Positions 14,745 to 23,438 of a stretch of DNA of 36,433 nucleotides are shown one piece after another. The translations under genes were made by a program, and so were the position numbers. The stretch's first letter is position 1, and every line of letters starts with the position of its first letter. The stretch comes from Candidatus Parcubacteria bacterium (GTDB lineage Bacteria; Patescibacteriota; Patescibacteriia; PEXW01): assembly GCA_003597955.1 (NCBI GenBank), contig QZJU01000015.1:1-36433 (forward strand). The letters run 5' to 3'. The notes under the pieces are model-generated. The model made no database searches. It saw nothing but the letters and a program-made list of their open reading frames with translations, and was not told the origin of the DNA.

Positions 14745-15845
14745 ATGCTAACCATTTTGGTTTTTATTTTAATTTTAGGTTTACTTATTTTTGTTCATGA
14801 ACTTGGGCATTTTTTGGCAGCCCGAATTCTGGGCGTCGCCGTGGAAGAATTCGGTTTTGGTTTTCCGCCCAGGCTTTGGGGATTCCGCCGCAAAAAAACC
14901 ATTTACAGTTTGAATTGGATACCTTTGGGCGGCTTTGTGCGCCTGAAGGGCGAAAACGATCAAAGCCAAGATCCAGAAAGCTTTAGCGCGCAAAAAGCCT
15001 GGAAAAGATTGGTGATTTTAGTTTCCGGCGTGACTATGAATGTGGTTCTAGCGGCGGTAATATTTGCCTTTGGCTTTCGGCTCGGCTTGCCTTCAGACAT
15101 CAGCGCCGGTGTCCCCCCTGGCGGCAAAGTAAGAAATCCTCAAGTTCAAATCATTGAGATCCGCCCGGATTCGCCGGCTGCAAAGTTTGGCATGCAAGTC
15201 GGCGATGTTTTGCTGAAAATTGGCCAAACTCCGATTGATTCAATTGCCGCGGCGCAGAGAGCCGCAAAAGTGATCGGAGAAAATAGCGTGAGCGTTGAAT
15301 TTTCGAGGTCAGGTCAGGTCTTAAGCGGGCAAGTCGTTTTGCAAAACTTGCCAGAATTGAATCAGCCCGGTCTGGGCGTAAGCTTGGTCCACAGTGGTTT
15401 GGTTTCATTTCCCTGGTGGCAGGCAATTTGGCAAGGCTGTCAGACCGCAATCCGAGCCTTAGGCATGATCGTGGCGGCTTTTGCCCAAATCATAAAGGAT
15501 CTGTTGTTTGAACAACGAGTGACCGTGGATGTTGCCGGTCCAGTCGGAATTGCCATGCTGACCGGTCAGGTTGCCCGACTCGGTTTCATTTATCTTTTGC
15601 AGTTTGCTGCTTTGCTTTCTTTGAATTTAGCCTTAATAAACATTTTGCCAGTCCCGGCTTTGGACGGCGGCCGCGTGCTGTTTTTACTGTTGGAAAAAAT
15701 ACGCGGTAAACCAATCAGTCAAACTTTGGAAGCAAAAATCCATAATACCGGCTTTGTGATTTTGTTGTTATTGATAATGATGGTAACCTTCAGAGACATT
15801 TGGAAGTTAGAAGTCATAAAATCGCTTTGGAGTAAAATATTTTAA
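14745..15845 (+). CDS. rseP: RseP-family site-2 intramembrane metalloprotease (M50)
   Basis: A 366-residue membrane protease with the zinc motif HELGH (His18, Glu19, His22) in the first membrane segment, a following 'EFGFGFPPRLWG' loop, a single PDZ domain (about 128-205, including 'IRPDSPAAKFGMQVGDVLLKI'), and the third ligand region 'LPVPALDGGR' (about 301-310, Asp307) in a late membrane segment. Proteobacterial RseP has two PDZ domains; one is usual in Gram-positives. The family cuts membrane-anchored anti-sigma factors and remnant signal peptides. No anti-sigma gene is seen here, so the substrate is unknown. Confidence 0.93.
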   Translation: MLTILVFILILGLLIFVHELGHFLAARILGVAVEEFGFGFPPRLWGFRRKKTIYSLNWIPLGGFVRLKGENDQSQDPESFSAQKAWKRLVILVSGVTMNVVLAAVIFAFGFRLGLPSDISAGVPPGGKVRNPQVQIIEIRPDSPAAKFGMQVGDVLLKIGQTPIDSIAAAQRAAKVIGENSVSVEFSRSGQVLSGQVVLQNLPELNQPGLGVSLVHSGLVSFPWWQAIWQGCQTAIRALGMIVAAFAQIIKDLLFEQRVTVDVAGPVGIAMLTGQVARLGFIYLLQFAALLSLNLALINILPVPALDGGRVLFLLLEKIRGKPISQTLEAKIHNTGFVILLLLIMMVTFRDIWKLEVIKSLWSKIF

Positions 15846-15849
15846 CACT

Positions 15850-17085
15850 ATGTTGCAATCTACGATTTTTTTACCAACCCAAAGTGCCGTACCGACTGAA
15901 GAAATTTCTCGTAACGGCAAATTGCTGCAACAAGCCGGCTTTGTTTCCAAACTTCAGGCCGGCGTGTATAGTTGGCTGCCAATGGGTTTGCGGGTTTTGG
16001 AAAAAATTTCCAAACTTATCCGCCGAGAACATCAGCGCATTGGCGCGGAAGAGCTTTTAATGCCGGCTTTGCAACCCAAAGCCCTTTGGTCAGAAACCGG
16101 ACGCTGGGAGAGCTTAAAAAGCATCATGTACCAATGGCAGGACAAATCCGGGCACGATTTGGGCTTGGCCACCACCCATGAAGAGGTAATTGTCGATTTA
16201 CTGAAAAAGTCGGCATTGAGTTATCGAGATTTGCCCAAAGCGCTTTATCAGATTCAGTGGAAATTCCGCAATGAACCGCGGGCCAAATCTGGCGTAATTC
16301 GCGGACGGGAATTTCTAATGAAAGACCTTTACAGTTTTCACGTTTCGGCTGAGGATTTAGATCAATATTACGCCAAGGTCCACCAGGCTTATCGGAATAT
16401 TTATGCTGACATTGGCCTGAAGGCCTATTTAACCGAAGCTTCAGGCGGCACATTCACCAAAAGGCATTCGCACGAATTCCAGGTGATAAGTGATGCCGGG
16501 GAGGATAAAATTTTAGTTTGCCCCAAGTGCGAATACGCGCAGAACCTTGAGCTGGGCGGGAATTTGAAAAAATGCCCGAATTGCGGAAAAACTTTGGAAA
16601 CCAAGAAGAGCATCGAAGTCGGCAACACATTTATCTTCGGTGATTATTATGGCCAGCAAATGCATTTGAAATTCACGGATAAACAAGGCACGCAGCAGCC
16701 CGTTTATGTTGCCAGCTACGGAATTGGCATTACGCGGCTCGTCGGCGCCGTGACTGAAGTTTACAGCGATGCCAAAGGCCTGGTCTGGCCCAAAGCCATC
16801 GCCCCTTTTCAAGTGCAGCTTTTGGTTTTGGGTAATCAACCGAATTTGACTAAACGCGCCCGAGCTTTTGAAAAAACTTGCGAAAAAAATCACCTCGATA
16901 TTTTACTGGATGATCGTAATGCTTCACCCGGCTTTAAATTAAAAGATTCTGAATTAATCGGCATGCCTTGGCGCGTGGTTTTCAGCGAAAAGCGCGGACA
17001 AAAAGTCGAATTGACCAATCGCCAAACCGGCAAGGCTGAAATCTTGGAAGAGAAAGACGCTTTAGCTAAACTTCTTAAACCATGA
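15850..17085 (+). CDS. proS: prolyl-tRNA synthetase, short form without the editing insert
   Basis: A 411-residue class II synthetase that charges tRNA-Pro. Seen: 'MPALQPKALWSETGRWE' (motif 1 region), 'THEEVIVDLLKK' (about 109-120), motif 2 'KFRNEPRAKSGVIRGREFLMKD' (starting about 137), and motif 3 'ASYGIGITRLVGAVTE', then the anticodon-binding domain (about 315-411). The usual bacterial editing domain of about 180 residues between motifs 2 and 3 is absent. In its place is a short linker with two CxxC pairs (CPKC and CPNC), which looks like a small zinc ribbon. It overlaps mreB by 4 nt. Confidence 0.95.
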   Translation: MLQSTIFLPTQSAVPTEEISRNGKLLQQAGFVSKLQAGVYSWLPMGLRVLEKISKLIRREHQRIGAEELLMPALQPKALWSETGRWESLKSIMYQWQDKSGHDLGLATTHEEVIVDLLKKSALSYRDLPKALYQIQWKFRNEPRAKSGVIRGREFLMKDLYSFHVSAEDLDQYYAKVHQAYRNIYADIGLKAYLTEASGGTFTKRHSHEFQVISDAGEDKILVCPKCEYAQNLELGGNLKKCPNCGKTLETKKSIEVGNTFIFGDYYGQQMHLKFTDKQGTQQPVYVASYGIGITRLVGAVTEVYSDAKGLVWPKAIAPFQVQLLVLGNQPNLTKRARAFEKTCEKNHLDILLDDRNASPGFKLKDSELIGMPWRVVFSEKRGQKVELTNRQTGKAEILEEKDALAKLLKP

Positions 17086-18146
17086 TTTTTGATTCCATTT
17101 TAGGCAGATTTTCGAAAGATTTAGGAATTGATTTAGGCACTTCCAGCACATTGGTGTATGTGAAAGGCAAAGGCATAATGATCAACGAGCCTTCGGTGGT
17201 TGCCGTGAACACTCGCACCCAGCAAATCCTAGCCGTTGGCACAGAAGCCCGAAAAATGGTGGGCAAAACGCCCAGCCACATTATCGCGGCCAAACCATTG
17301 GTCGACGGCGTAATTTCCGATTTTGAAGTGACTGAAAAAATGCTTAGGTATTTTGTCGAAAAGGTCCATAAAGAAGGCTTTACCCTGATTCCCAGGCCGA
17401 GAGTGGTTATCGGGATTCCTTTGGGCGTTACCGAAGTTGAACGGAAAGCGGTGGAAGACGCGGCTTTGCACGCTGGCGCTCGCGAAGTCTATTTAATCGA
17501 ACAGCCCATGGCAGCCGCAATCGGTTCACGCCTGCCAATCCAAGATGCATCTGGGAATTTAATCATTGACATTGGCGGTGGTACGACTGACATTGCTGTT
17601 ATATCTTTGGGCGGGGTAGTGACTTGGCGGAGCCTGCGAACCGCCGGTAACGCGCTGGACAACAGCATAATCCAATATTGCCGGTCGCATTTTAATCTGT
17701 TGGTTGGCGAACGTATGGCTGAAGAAATTAAAATTTCCATTGGTACGGCCACCGAAGAAAACGACGCTTTGGAAACTAAAGCCCGGGGCCGTGATCTTAT
17801 TACAGGTTTGCCAAAAGAAATTACCATAACCGGCCAGCACGTGCGTGAGGCTTTAAGTCGCTCATTAGGAATTTTGGTGGAAAATATCGGCAGCGTTATT
17901 GAAAGTACTCCGCCGGAATTAGTTGCCGATATCCATCAGCGCGGGGTTTTACTCACGGGCGGGGGAGCGCTACTGCGTGGTTTAGCTGACCTTATTCAAA
18001 GAGAGATAAAAATCGCCGTGCATGTAGCTGACGATCCTTTGACTGCGGTGGTTCGTGGCACGGGCATTGTCTTGGAGGATTTAGATAGTTTAAAAACTAT
18101 TTTGGTGCTTTCAACGGAAAATAGCGAACAAGGAGGTAAGCGCTAG
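17082..18146 (+). CDS. mreB: rod shape-determining protein MreB (canonical locus)
   Basis: A 354-residue bacterial actin. Seen: 'DLGTSSTLVYV' (about 13-23), 'IGIPLGVTEVERKAV' (about 110-124), 'DIGGGTTDIAVISLGG' (phosphate 2, about 166-181), and 'LTGGGALLRGL' (about 290-300). It is followed directly by mreC, mreD and PBP2, the standard elongasome order, so this is the elongation MreB, in contrast to the paralogue at 9902. Its start overlaps proS by ATGA. A Shine-Dalgarno sequence for mreC (AGGAGG, 18131-18136) lies inside its last codons. Confidence 0.96.
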   Translation: MIFDSILGRFSKDLGIDLGTSSTLVYVKGKGIMINEPSVVAVNTRTQQILAVGTEARKMVGKTPSHIIAAKPLVDGVISDFEVTEKMLRYFVEKVHKEGFTLIPRPRVVIGIPLGVTEVERKAVEDAALHAGAREVYLIEQPMAAAIGSRLPIQDASGNLIIDIGGGTTDIAVISLGGVVTWRSLRTAGNALDNSIIQYCRSHFNLLVGERMAEEIKISIGTATEENDALETKARGRDLITGLPKEITITGQHVREALSRSLGILVENIGSVIESTPPELVADIHQRGVLLTGGGALLRGLADLIQREIKIAVHVADDPLTAVVRGTGIVLEDLDSLKTILVLSTENSEQGGKR

Positions 18147-18148
18147 CT

Positions 18149-18940
18149 ATGGAAAAATCCCGCCTTCGAATCACGATCCTGGCGGTATTTTTGATTGTTG
18201 CGGCTCTGACTTTTGCCGGAGTTTTACCAATTGTGCAGAGAATAATCAAGCCGATATTGCTGCCGGTAAGTCAGCTTGTCAACCGGGTGGTCACTAATGT
18301 GGCGCAAAATTTCAAGTCGCGCGAAGACTTGCAGAGCCTTGAGTCTGAAAATCAAGCCTTGCAGCAAAAAATCGTCGAGTTGGAAATCCGGCAGGCAGAT
18401 CTGAACCGGCGGCTGTCAGAACTCCAGCTCCTTAGAAAGGAAGAAGATTTTTTGAATCGGCATGAGCTCCGTGGCCAGCCAGTGCGCGTAATCGGCCGTT
18501 CGCAGAGTTCAGCCCAGTTGCTATTGCTGGATGCAGGCTTGAATCAAGGTTTGAGTCTTGGTCAGCCGGTAATCGCGGCCGATGGCGTTTTAGTCGGTTT
18601 AATACAAGAAGTAGGCGAAATAACCAGCAGCCTTAAACTCCTGACCTCGGAAGGCTTAAACATAGCGGCTCGCGTCGAAAATGAGACAAAGTCGCCAGGC
18701 ATAGTTACAGGCGAAAAGGGCGTGGGCATTAAATTGACACTCGTTCCACAAAATGAAGTGCTGCAATCCAGTCAATCAGTAGTCACTTCGGATCTTGATC
18801 CGAAAGTTCCGAGCGGATTGCTGATTGGTAGTATTTCTAAAATCGAACAGACTTCCGGCCTGCTCTTCCAAAGCGCCACCGTCATTCCCGCTTTGCCTTA
18901 TGATACCTTAAACGTTTTAATGGTTTTAACCGCGCAATGA
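18149..18940 (+). CDS. mreC: rod shape-determining protein MreC
   Basis: A 263-residue protein: a short cytoplasmic start, one membrane segment (about 7-27), a coiled coil (about 55-100), and the paired beta-barrel domains of MreC (about 105-263; 'VIGRSQSSAQLLLLDAGLNQGL' opens the first and 'GLLIGSISKIEQ' lies in the second). It links MreB to PBP2 outside the membrane. AGGAGG lies 12 nt before the ATG, a long spacing. It starts 2 nt after mreB and overlaps mreD by ATGA. Confidence 0.93.
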   Translation: MEKSRLRITILAVFLIVAALTFAGVLPIVQRIIKPILLPVSQLVNRVVTNVAQNFKSREDLQSLESENQALQQKIVELEIRQADLNRRLSELQLLRKEEDFLNRHELRGQPVRVIGRSQSSAQLLLLDAGLNQGLSLGQPVIAADGVLVGLIQEVGEITSSLKLLTSEGLNIAARVENETKSPGIVTGEKGVGIKLTLVPQNEVLQSSQSVVTSDLDPKVPSGLLIGSISKIEQTSGLLFQSATVIPALPYDTLNVLMVLTAQ

Positions 18941-19461
18941 AAAACCTTTTAAAACACCTTGTTTGGGTGATTTTATTTCTGGTTTTGCAAATCGGCACAA
19001 CTGCCCTTTTTAGTGAAGGTTGGCCGGCTAATATCTTAAGTGTACTTGCCATAATTTTCGTCTGGCAAAACGCCTTTGACAAAATAAAATATGAAGTCCT
19101 GCCATCGGCGATTCTGGTCGACTTGATCCAAAGCTCACGTTTGCCGCTGTTAACCTTCACTGTCTTAGGGGTCTGGTTTACCACGGCACTGATTCAAAAA
19201 AAATGGTTAACAAACCATTCCAGTGCTTCGCTTTTAGGTTTAGCATTTTTAGGCGGCCTCATCCGAATTTTTTTGACCTGGATTATTATCAGCTTTGGCT
19301 TTCTATTCAGCTTTTCAAATATTCGACTGAATTTTACCTGGTCGACATCGCAAATTTTATGGTTGCTTGTTGTCGAACTGGGCTTGGCCTTTTTTCTCGG
19401 GATTTCGCTGGTTTGGCTGAAAAAATTCATGCGCAAAAAATTATTTTATGGTGCAGCTTAA
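18937..19461 (+). CDS. mreD: MreD-like membrane protein
   Basis: A 174-residue very hydrophobic protein with about five membrane segments. It has little sequence signature, as is normal for MreD, and the call rests on length, topology and position between mreC and the PBP2 gene. The segment 'PSAILVDLIQSSRLPLLTFTV' around residues 56-76 resembles the conserved 'G...DL....LG' loop of MreD. The basic end (KKFMRKK) is on the cytoplasmic side. It overlaps the PBP2 gene by 14 nt, so the two are likely translationally coupled. Confidence 0.75.
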   Translation: MKNLLKHLVWVILFLVLQIGTTALFSEGWPANILSVLAIIFVWQNAFDKIKYEVLPSAILVDLIQSSRLPLLTFTVLGVWFTTALIQKKWLTNHSSASLLGLAFLGGLIRIFLTWIIISFGFLFSFSNIRLNFTWSTSQILWLLVVELGLAFFLGISLVWLKKFMRKKLFYGAA

Positions 19462-21382
19462 TCCATTCGAAATTTTACCTAATACCCATTTGGGCAAGCC
19501 CAAGCTTGTAAAAACTTTTAAAAGTTACGAATTTAGCGATGAGACTTTGGAAGCCCAAAGAACGGATTCGCCAACTCTCAAGCAGCAAATTCAGGGCAAA
19601 CGCCTAAAAGTCATTAGTTGGATTTTTGCTTTTTTGCTTTGTCTGCTGACCTACAGGGTTTTCTGGCTGCAGCTGGTAAAAGGCAGTGAATATCGGCGGT
19701 CGGCAGAAAATAACCGGATACGGATTTCTTCGATCCCGCCGGTCCGTGGCGTCATTTATGACAAAAACGGGAAAAGCTTGGTTGAAAACATCGCAGAGTT
19801 TAGTTTCGGGGTAATTCCTGCGGATTTAAAAAATGAAAGTGACGCAAGAGCCCAACAATTATCAGCATTCGCCGAAACCGCAGGAATACCAGTTGCCGAA
19901 TTTGAGAAAGTACTGGTCGAAAAGAAAGCGAACAGTACGGAATTTGCCGTGGTAAAAGAACATCTTGATTACGCGCAGGCAATGAAGTTGAAGATACTAT
20001 TTAAAAACGAACCAGCCGTGAAGGTGGAAATAATGCCCCGCCGGCATTATTTAGGCGGAGAAGCCTTCAGCCAGATTTTAGGGTACACCGGAAAAATATC
20101 CGAAACAGAGTGGGATGATATTAAAAATTCCGAAGACAACGATTACCAGATGAATGAGGTTATTGGCAAAACTGGCTTGGAAGCAGTCTACGAACGGCAA
20201 ATGCGCGGGATCAGCGGCAAGGCTTCGATTGAAGTCAATGCCGAACGACGGGAACAAAAAGTTTTAGCCGCCGAAGAAGCGGTGCCGGGACAAAACTTGG
20301 TGTTGCATTTAGATAGCGAGCTCCAAAAATTACTGTATAAAAAAGCTAACGCCACCGTGAAAGCCTTAAGGACCACGGGCGCGGCTGTGGTGGCGCTCGA
20401 TCCCCAGACCGGTGGCGTCTTGGCTATGGTCAATGCCCCGAGTTATGACAATAACGACTTTGTTTCCGGTATTTCCAGTTCACTTTATGAGCAATTAATC
20501 ACTGATTCGCATAAGCCGTTGTTTCCGCGAGCCGTTGCCGGCGAGTATCCTTCAGGCTCGACCATCAAACCGCTTTTTGCCGTCGCGGCCTTGGATCAGG
20601 GCATTGTAACGCCGCAAACCACGGTATTAAGCACTGGCGGAATAAAAATCGATAAATGGTTCTTCCCTGATTGGCGGCCCGGCGGACACGGAGTTACAAA
20701 TATTTACAAAGCGATTGCGGATTCAGTTAACACTTATTTCTACACTATCGGCGGCGGCACGGAAAATTTTGATGGCTTGGGCATTGATCGGATGACTCAG
20801 TATGCTAGAACTTTTGGACTTGGCGGCCAAACCGGACTGGATCTACCTGGCGAAAGACCTGGCTTTTTGCCAAGCAAAGCATGGAAGGAGCAAACCAAAG
20901 GCGAAGCTTGGTACATTGGCGATACTTACCATTTTGCAATTGGCCAGGGCGACCTTTTGGTGACACCTGTGCAAATGGCTCTTATGACCGCCACAATTGC
21001 AAATGGCGGCACGGTTTTTAAACCCCACCTGGTTGCCGCGTTTCAAGACAGCGCAAAAAAAATCAGCAAAACTATTGAGCCTGAAATTATCCGTAAACAA
21101 ATTGCCAAACCCGAAGCCTTCCAAGTCGTCAGGGACGCTATGCGCCAAGCAGTAACTTCCGGCAGCGCCAGCCGCCTGCAAAGCATAAGCCAGCCGGTAT
21201 GCGGCAAAACTGGCACGGCGCAATTCGGCAACCAGAATAAAACCCATGCTTGGTTCATCGGTTTTGCGCCATGCACCAATGCCAGTATTGCCATTGCAGT
21301 TATCGTCGAAGGGGGAGGGGAGGGTCACGCTGCAGCCCTGCCCATCGCGGAATCCGGCTTCAAATACTGGCTGAAAAAATAG
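19448..21382 (+). CDS. mrdA: penicillin-binding protein 2 (class B transpeptidase of elongation)
   Basis: A 644-residue class B PBP that cross-links peptidoglycan. It has a cytoplasmic N-terminus of about 52 residues, one membrane segment (about 54-74), the pedestal domain with 'RISSIPPVRGVIYDKNGK' (about 92-109), and a transpeptidase domain with Ser371 in STIK, SVN (426-428) and KTG (587-589). All three catalytic motifs are intact, so it should bind beta-lactams. It ends the operon. A rodA homologue, often next to it, is not in the window. The ATG at 19448 overlaps mreD; no better internal start exists before the membrane segment. Confidence 0.93.
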   Translation: MVQLNPFEILPNTHLGKPKLVKTFKSYEFSDETLEAQRTDSPTLKQQIQGKRLKVISWIFAFLLCLLTYRVFWLQLVKGSEYRRSAENNRIRISSIPPVRGVIYDKNGKSLVENIAEFSFGVIPADLKNESDARAQQLSAFAETAGIPVAEFEKVLVEKKANSTEFAVVKEHLDYAQAMKLKILFKNEPAVKVEIMPRRHYLGGEAFSQILGYTGKISETEWDDIKNSEDNDYQMNEVIGKTGLEAVYERQMRGISGKASIEVNAERREQKVLAAEEAVPGQNLVLHLDSELQKLLYKKANATVKALRTTGAAVVALDPQTGGVLAMVNAPSYDNNDFVSGISSSLYEQLITDSHKPLFPRAVAGEYPSGSTIKPLFAVAALDQGIVTPQTTVLSTGGIKIDKWFFPDWRPGGHGVTNIYKAIADSVNTYFYTIGGGTENFDGLGIDRMTQYARTFGLGGQTGLDLPGERPGFLPSKAWKEQTKGEAWYIGDTYHFAIGQGDLLVTPVQMALMTATIANGGTVFKPHLVAAFQDSAKKISKTIEPEIIRKQIAKPEAFQVVRDAMRQAVTSGSASRLQSISQPVCGKTGTAQFGNQNKTHAWFIGFAPCTNASIAIAVIVEGGGEGHAAALPIAESGFKYWLKK

Positions 21383-21394
21383 GGAAAGCCAGAT

Positions 21395-21423
21395 TTGACA
21401 GATTTTTGCCTTTCCCGTATCCT
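21395..21423 (+). promoter_or_regulatory. greA promoter
   Basis: Consensus TTGACA (21395-21400), a 17-nt spacer and TATCCT (21418-21423), with a predicted start near 21430 and a leader of about 22 nt. An inverted repeat GGGAAAG (21382-21388)/CTTTCCC (21410-21416) encloses the -35 and enters the spacer. Confidence 0.75.
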
Positions 21424-21451
21424 GTTTACCATATTCTTAAATTTTTTGTTT

Positions 21452-21910
21452 ATGCCGGACAAACAGTTTATAACTTCAGAGGGTCTAGAAAAACTCAAAA
21501 GCGAATTAAATATTTTAAAAACCGAGAAACGTAAAGAATTGGCAGATCGAATTCAGGAAGCAAAAGAGTTGGGGGATTTGTCGGAAAATGCCGAGTATCA
21601 GGAAGCCAAAAATGAGCAATCTTTCGTTGAAGGCCGGATTGTTGAACTCGAGAATCTGTTAAAAAATGCCCAGATCATTTCACCCTCAAATTCCACGATA
21701 GTGCAGGTGGGTTCAACGGTTGAAACTGATCTAAATCAGACAATTAAAACTTTTTACATTGTCGGTTCAAATGAAGCCGATCCGGTTAATGGCCGGATTT
21801 CTAATGTTTCACCTCTGGGCCAGGCCTTCTTAGGCAAAAGAGTTGGTGAAAATGTGGTGGTTCAAACGCCTGGAGGCGAACTAAAAGCCAAAATCATCAG
21901 TATCAAATAG
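21452..21910 (+). CDS. greA: transcription elongation factor GreA
   Basis: A 152-residue protein close to the family's usual 158. It enters the RNA polymerase secondary channel and triggers cleavage of backtracked RNA. The N-terminal coiled coil (about 8-72) carries the tip 'LGDLSENAEYQEAKNEQ' with the conserved acidic residues Asp and Glu in DLSENAEY. The C-terminal FKBP-like domain has 'GRISNVSPLGQAFLGKRVGE' (about 115-134). The ATG at 21452 is used; an upstream start at 21395 would lie on the promoter. It has its own promoter and is followed by a separate lysS promoter. Confidence 0.95.
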   Translation: MPDKQFITSEGLEKLKSELNILKTEKRKELADRIQEAKELGDLSENAEYQEAKNEQSFVEGRIVELENLLKNAQIISPSNSTIVQVGSTVETDLNQTIKTFYIVGSNEADPVNGRISNVSPLGQAFLGKRVGENVVVQTPGGELKAKIISIK

Positions 21911-21933
21911 GATTTTTGTTGAATCCGCAAACA

Positions 21934-21962
21934 TTGTCATTTGCTTAGGGAAATGATAAATT
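21934..21962 (+). promoter_or_regulatory. lysS promoter, leaderless
   Basis: TTGTCA (21934-21939), a 17-nt spacer and TAAATT (21957-21962), with the predicted start at the ATG (21969). A TCATTT/AAATGA inverted repeat with an 8-nt loop overlaps the -35 and fills the spacer; it may be an operator or a weak terminator of greA. Confidence 0.5.
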
Positions 21963-21968
21963 TTAATT

Positions 21969-23438
21969 ATGAAATATGACATTAATGATGAACGCAGTAT
22001 TCGGCTTAAGCGGCTGGAAGAATTGCAGGCGGCAGGAATAAATGTTTATCCCAGCCGATCTCGCAGAACCCACAAGCTTCGAGAAATTGATTTGAATTTT
22101 TCAAAAATAAAAGGGCTGGTTGGGGTAGTTGGCCGGATCCGCGGCTTAAGAAGTCACGGCGGCTCGACTTTTTTGGATTTGCAGGATGATTCGGGGAATT
22201 TGCAGATTTTTTGCAGCCGGAAAGAAATAGCCGAATTGTACGATATATTAGTTAGTCGGCTTGACATCGGCGATTTTGCACAGGCTGAAGGGGAGCTGTT
22301 CATCACCAAAAGCGGCCAGAAAACTCTTTTGGCCAAAAAACTTTCGATAATAAGCAAAGCGCTAAAGCCTTTACCAGATAAATTGCACGGCTTGACCGAC
22401 ACGGAACAAAGATTACGCCAACGGGAACTGGATATTTTGGCAAATCCGGATTCGCGGGCGGTAATTGAAACGCGGCTCAAAATGTTTAAAATTTTCAGAA
22501 ATTTGATGGAAGAATCCGGCTTTGTGGAGGTGGAGACGCCGATTTTGCAACCTGTGGCCAGTGGAGCCAGCGCCAAGCCATTTGTCACACACCATAACGC
22601 CTTGAAAGCGGATTTGTTTCTGCGGGTGGCGCCAGAATTGTATTTAAAAAGACTTTTGATCGCGGGCTTTGAAAAAGTTTATGAGGTCGCTCGCTGTTTT
22701 CGGAATGAAGGTTTAAGCCCCCAGCACAATCCGGAGTTCACCCAAATAGAATTTTACGCGGCTTTTTGGGATTATCGGCAGCTGATGGACTTTTGCGAAA
22801 AACTTGTTGTTTCAGTTGTTGAAAAAGTTAAAGGCAAGCTGGAATTTTTGGTTGGAGGTAAGGAAATTGATTTCGTGCCGCCTTTTCCCCGATTATCATA
22901 TGTTAAAGCGATTGCCGACGCCACCGGCATAGAGGTTTTAGAAATTTCCGAAAAAGCTCTCCGGCAGGCTTTGAAAAAGCTCAAAATTGAGGTTGAACCC
23001 AAAGCTGAAAAAGGCAAATTAATTGACGAATTATGGAAAAGCCAAGTCCGCCCTAGCATTCACCGTCCGACTTTTATTTTTGATTACCCAGTCGAGCTTT
23101 CACCTTTAGCCAAACGCAAAGCCGAAGACCCTCGTTTAGTGGAAATGTTCCAGTTGGTTATTGCGGGCGCGGAAATAATTAAAGCCTTTAGCGAACTGAA
23201 TGACCCCCTGGATCAGCGGAAACGCTTTGCCGAGCAGGAAATCTTGAAAAAGCGGGGAGATGAAGAAGCGCAGGGGAATGACCCGGAATTTATCGAGGCC
23301 TTGGAACATGGCATGCCTCCAGCGGCCGGGGCAGGCATAGGCATGGATCGCTTGGCTGCAATATTAAGCGGCAGTCATTCAATAAAAGAGGCCATCATTT
23401 TTCCAACTTTGAGGCCAGTCAAAAACAAAAGCAAATAA
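21969..23438 (+). CDS. lysS: lysyl-tRNA synthetase, class II
   Basis: A 489-residue class II LysRS. The N-terminal OB-fold (about 45-145, 'GVVGRIRGLRSHGGSTFLDLQ') binds the anticodon. Motif 1 lies near 'MEESGFVEVETPILQPVASGA'; motif 2 is 'VARCFRNEG' with 'HNPEFTQIEFYAAF'; motif 3 is 'GAGIGMDRLAAIL' (about 459-471). All catalytic arginines and glutamates expected in these motifs appear present. It starts an operon with an HD-domain gene, serS and an ftsQ-like gene. Its stop (TAA) directly abuts the next ATG. Confidence 0.96.
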   Translation: MKYDINDERSIRLKRLEELQAAGINVYPSRSRRTHKLREIDLNFSKIKGLVGVVGRIRGLRSHGGSTFLDLQDDSGNLQIFCSRKEIAELYDILVSRLDIGDFAQAEGELFITKSGQKTLLAKKLSIISKALKPLPDKLHGLTDTEQRLRQRELDILANPDSRAVIETRLKMFKIFRNLMEESGFVEVETPILQPVASGASAKPFVTHHNALKADLFLRVAPELYLKRLLIAGFEKVYEVARCFRNEGLSPQHNPEFTQIEFYAAFWDYRQLMDFCEKLVVSVVEKVKGKLEFLVGGKEIDFVPPFPRLSYVKAIADATGIEVLEISEKALRQALKKLKIEVEPKAEKGKLIDELWKSQVRPSIHRPTFIFDYPVELSPLAKRKAEDPRLVEMFQLVIAGAEIIKAFSELNDPLDQRKRFAEQEILKKRGDEEAQGNDPEFIEALEHGMPPAAGAGIGMDRLAAILSGSHSIKEAIIFPTLRPVKNKSK

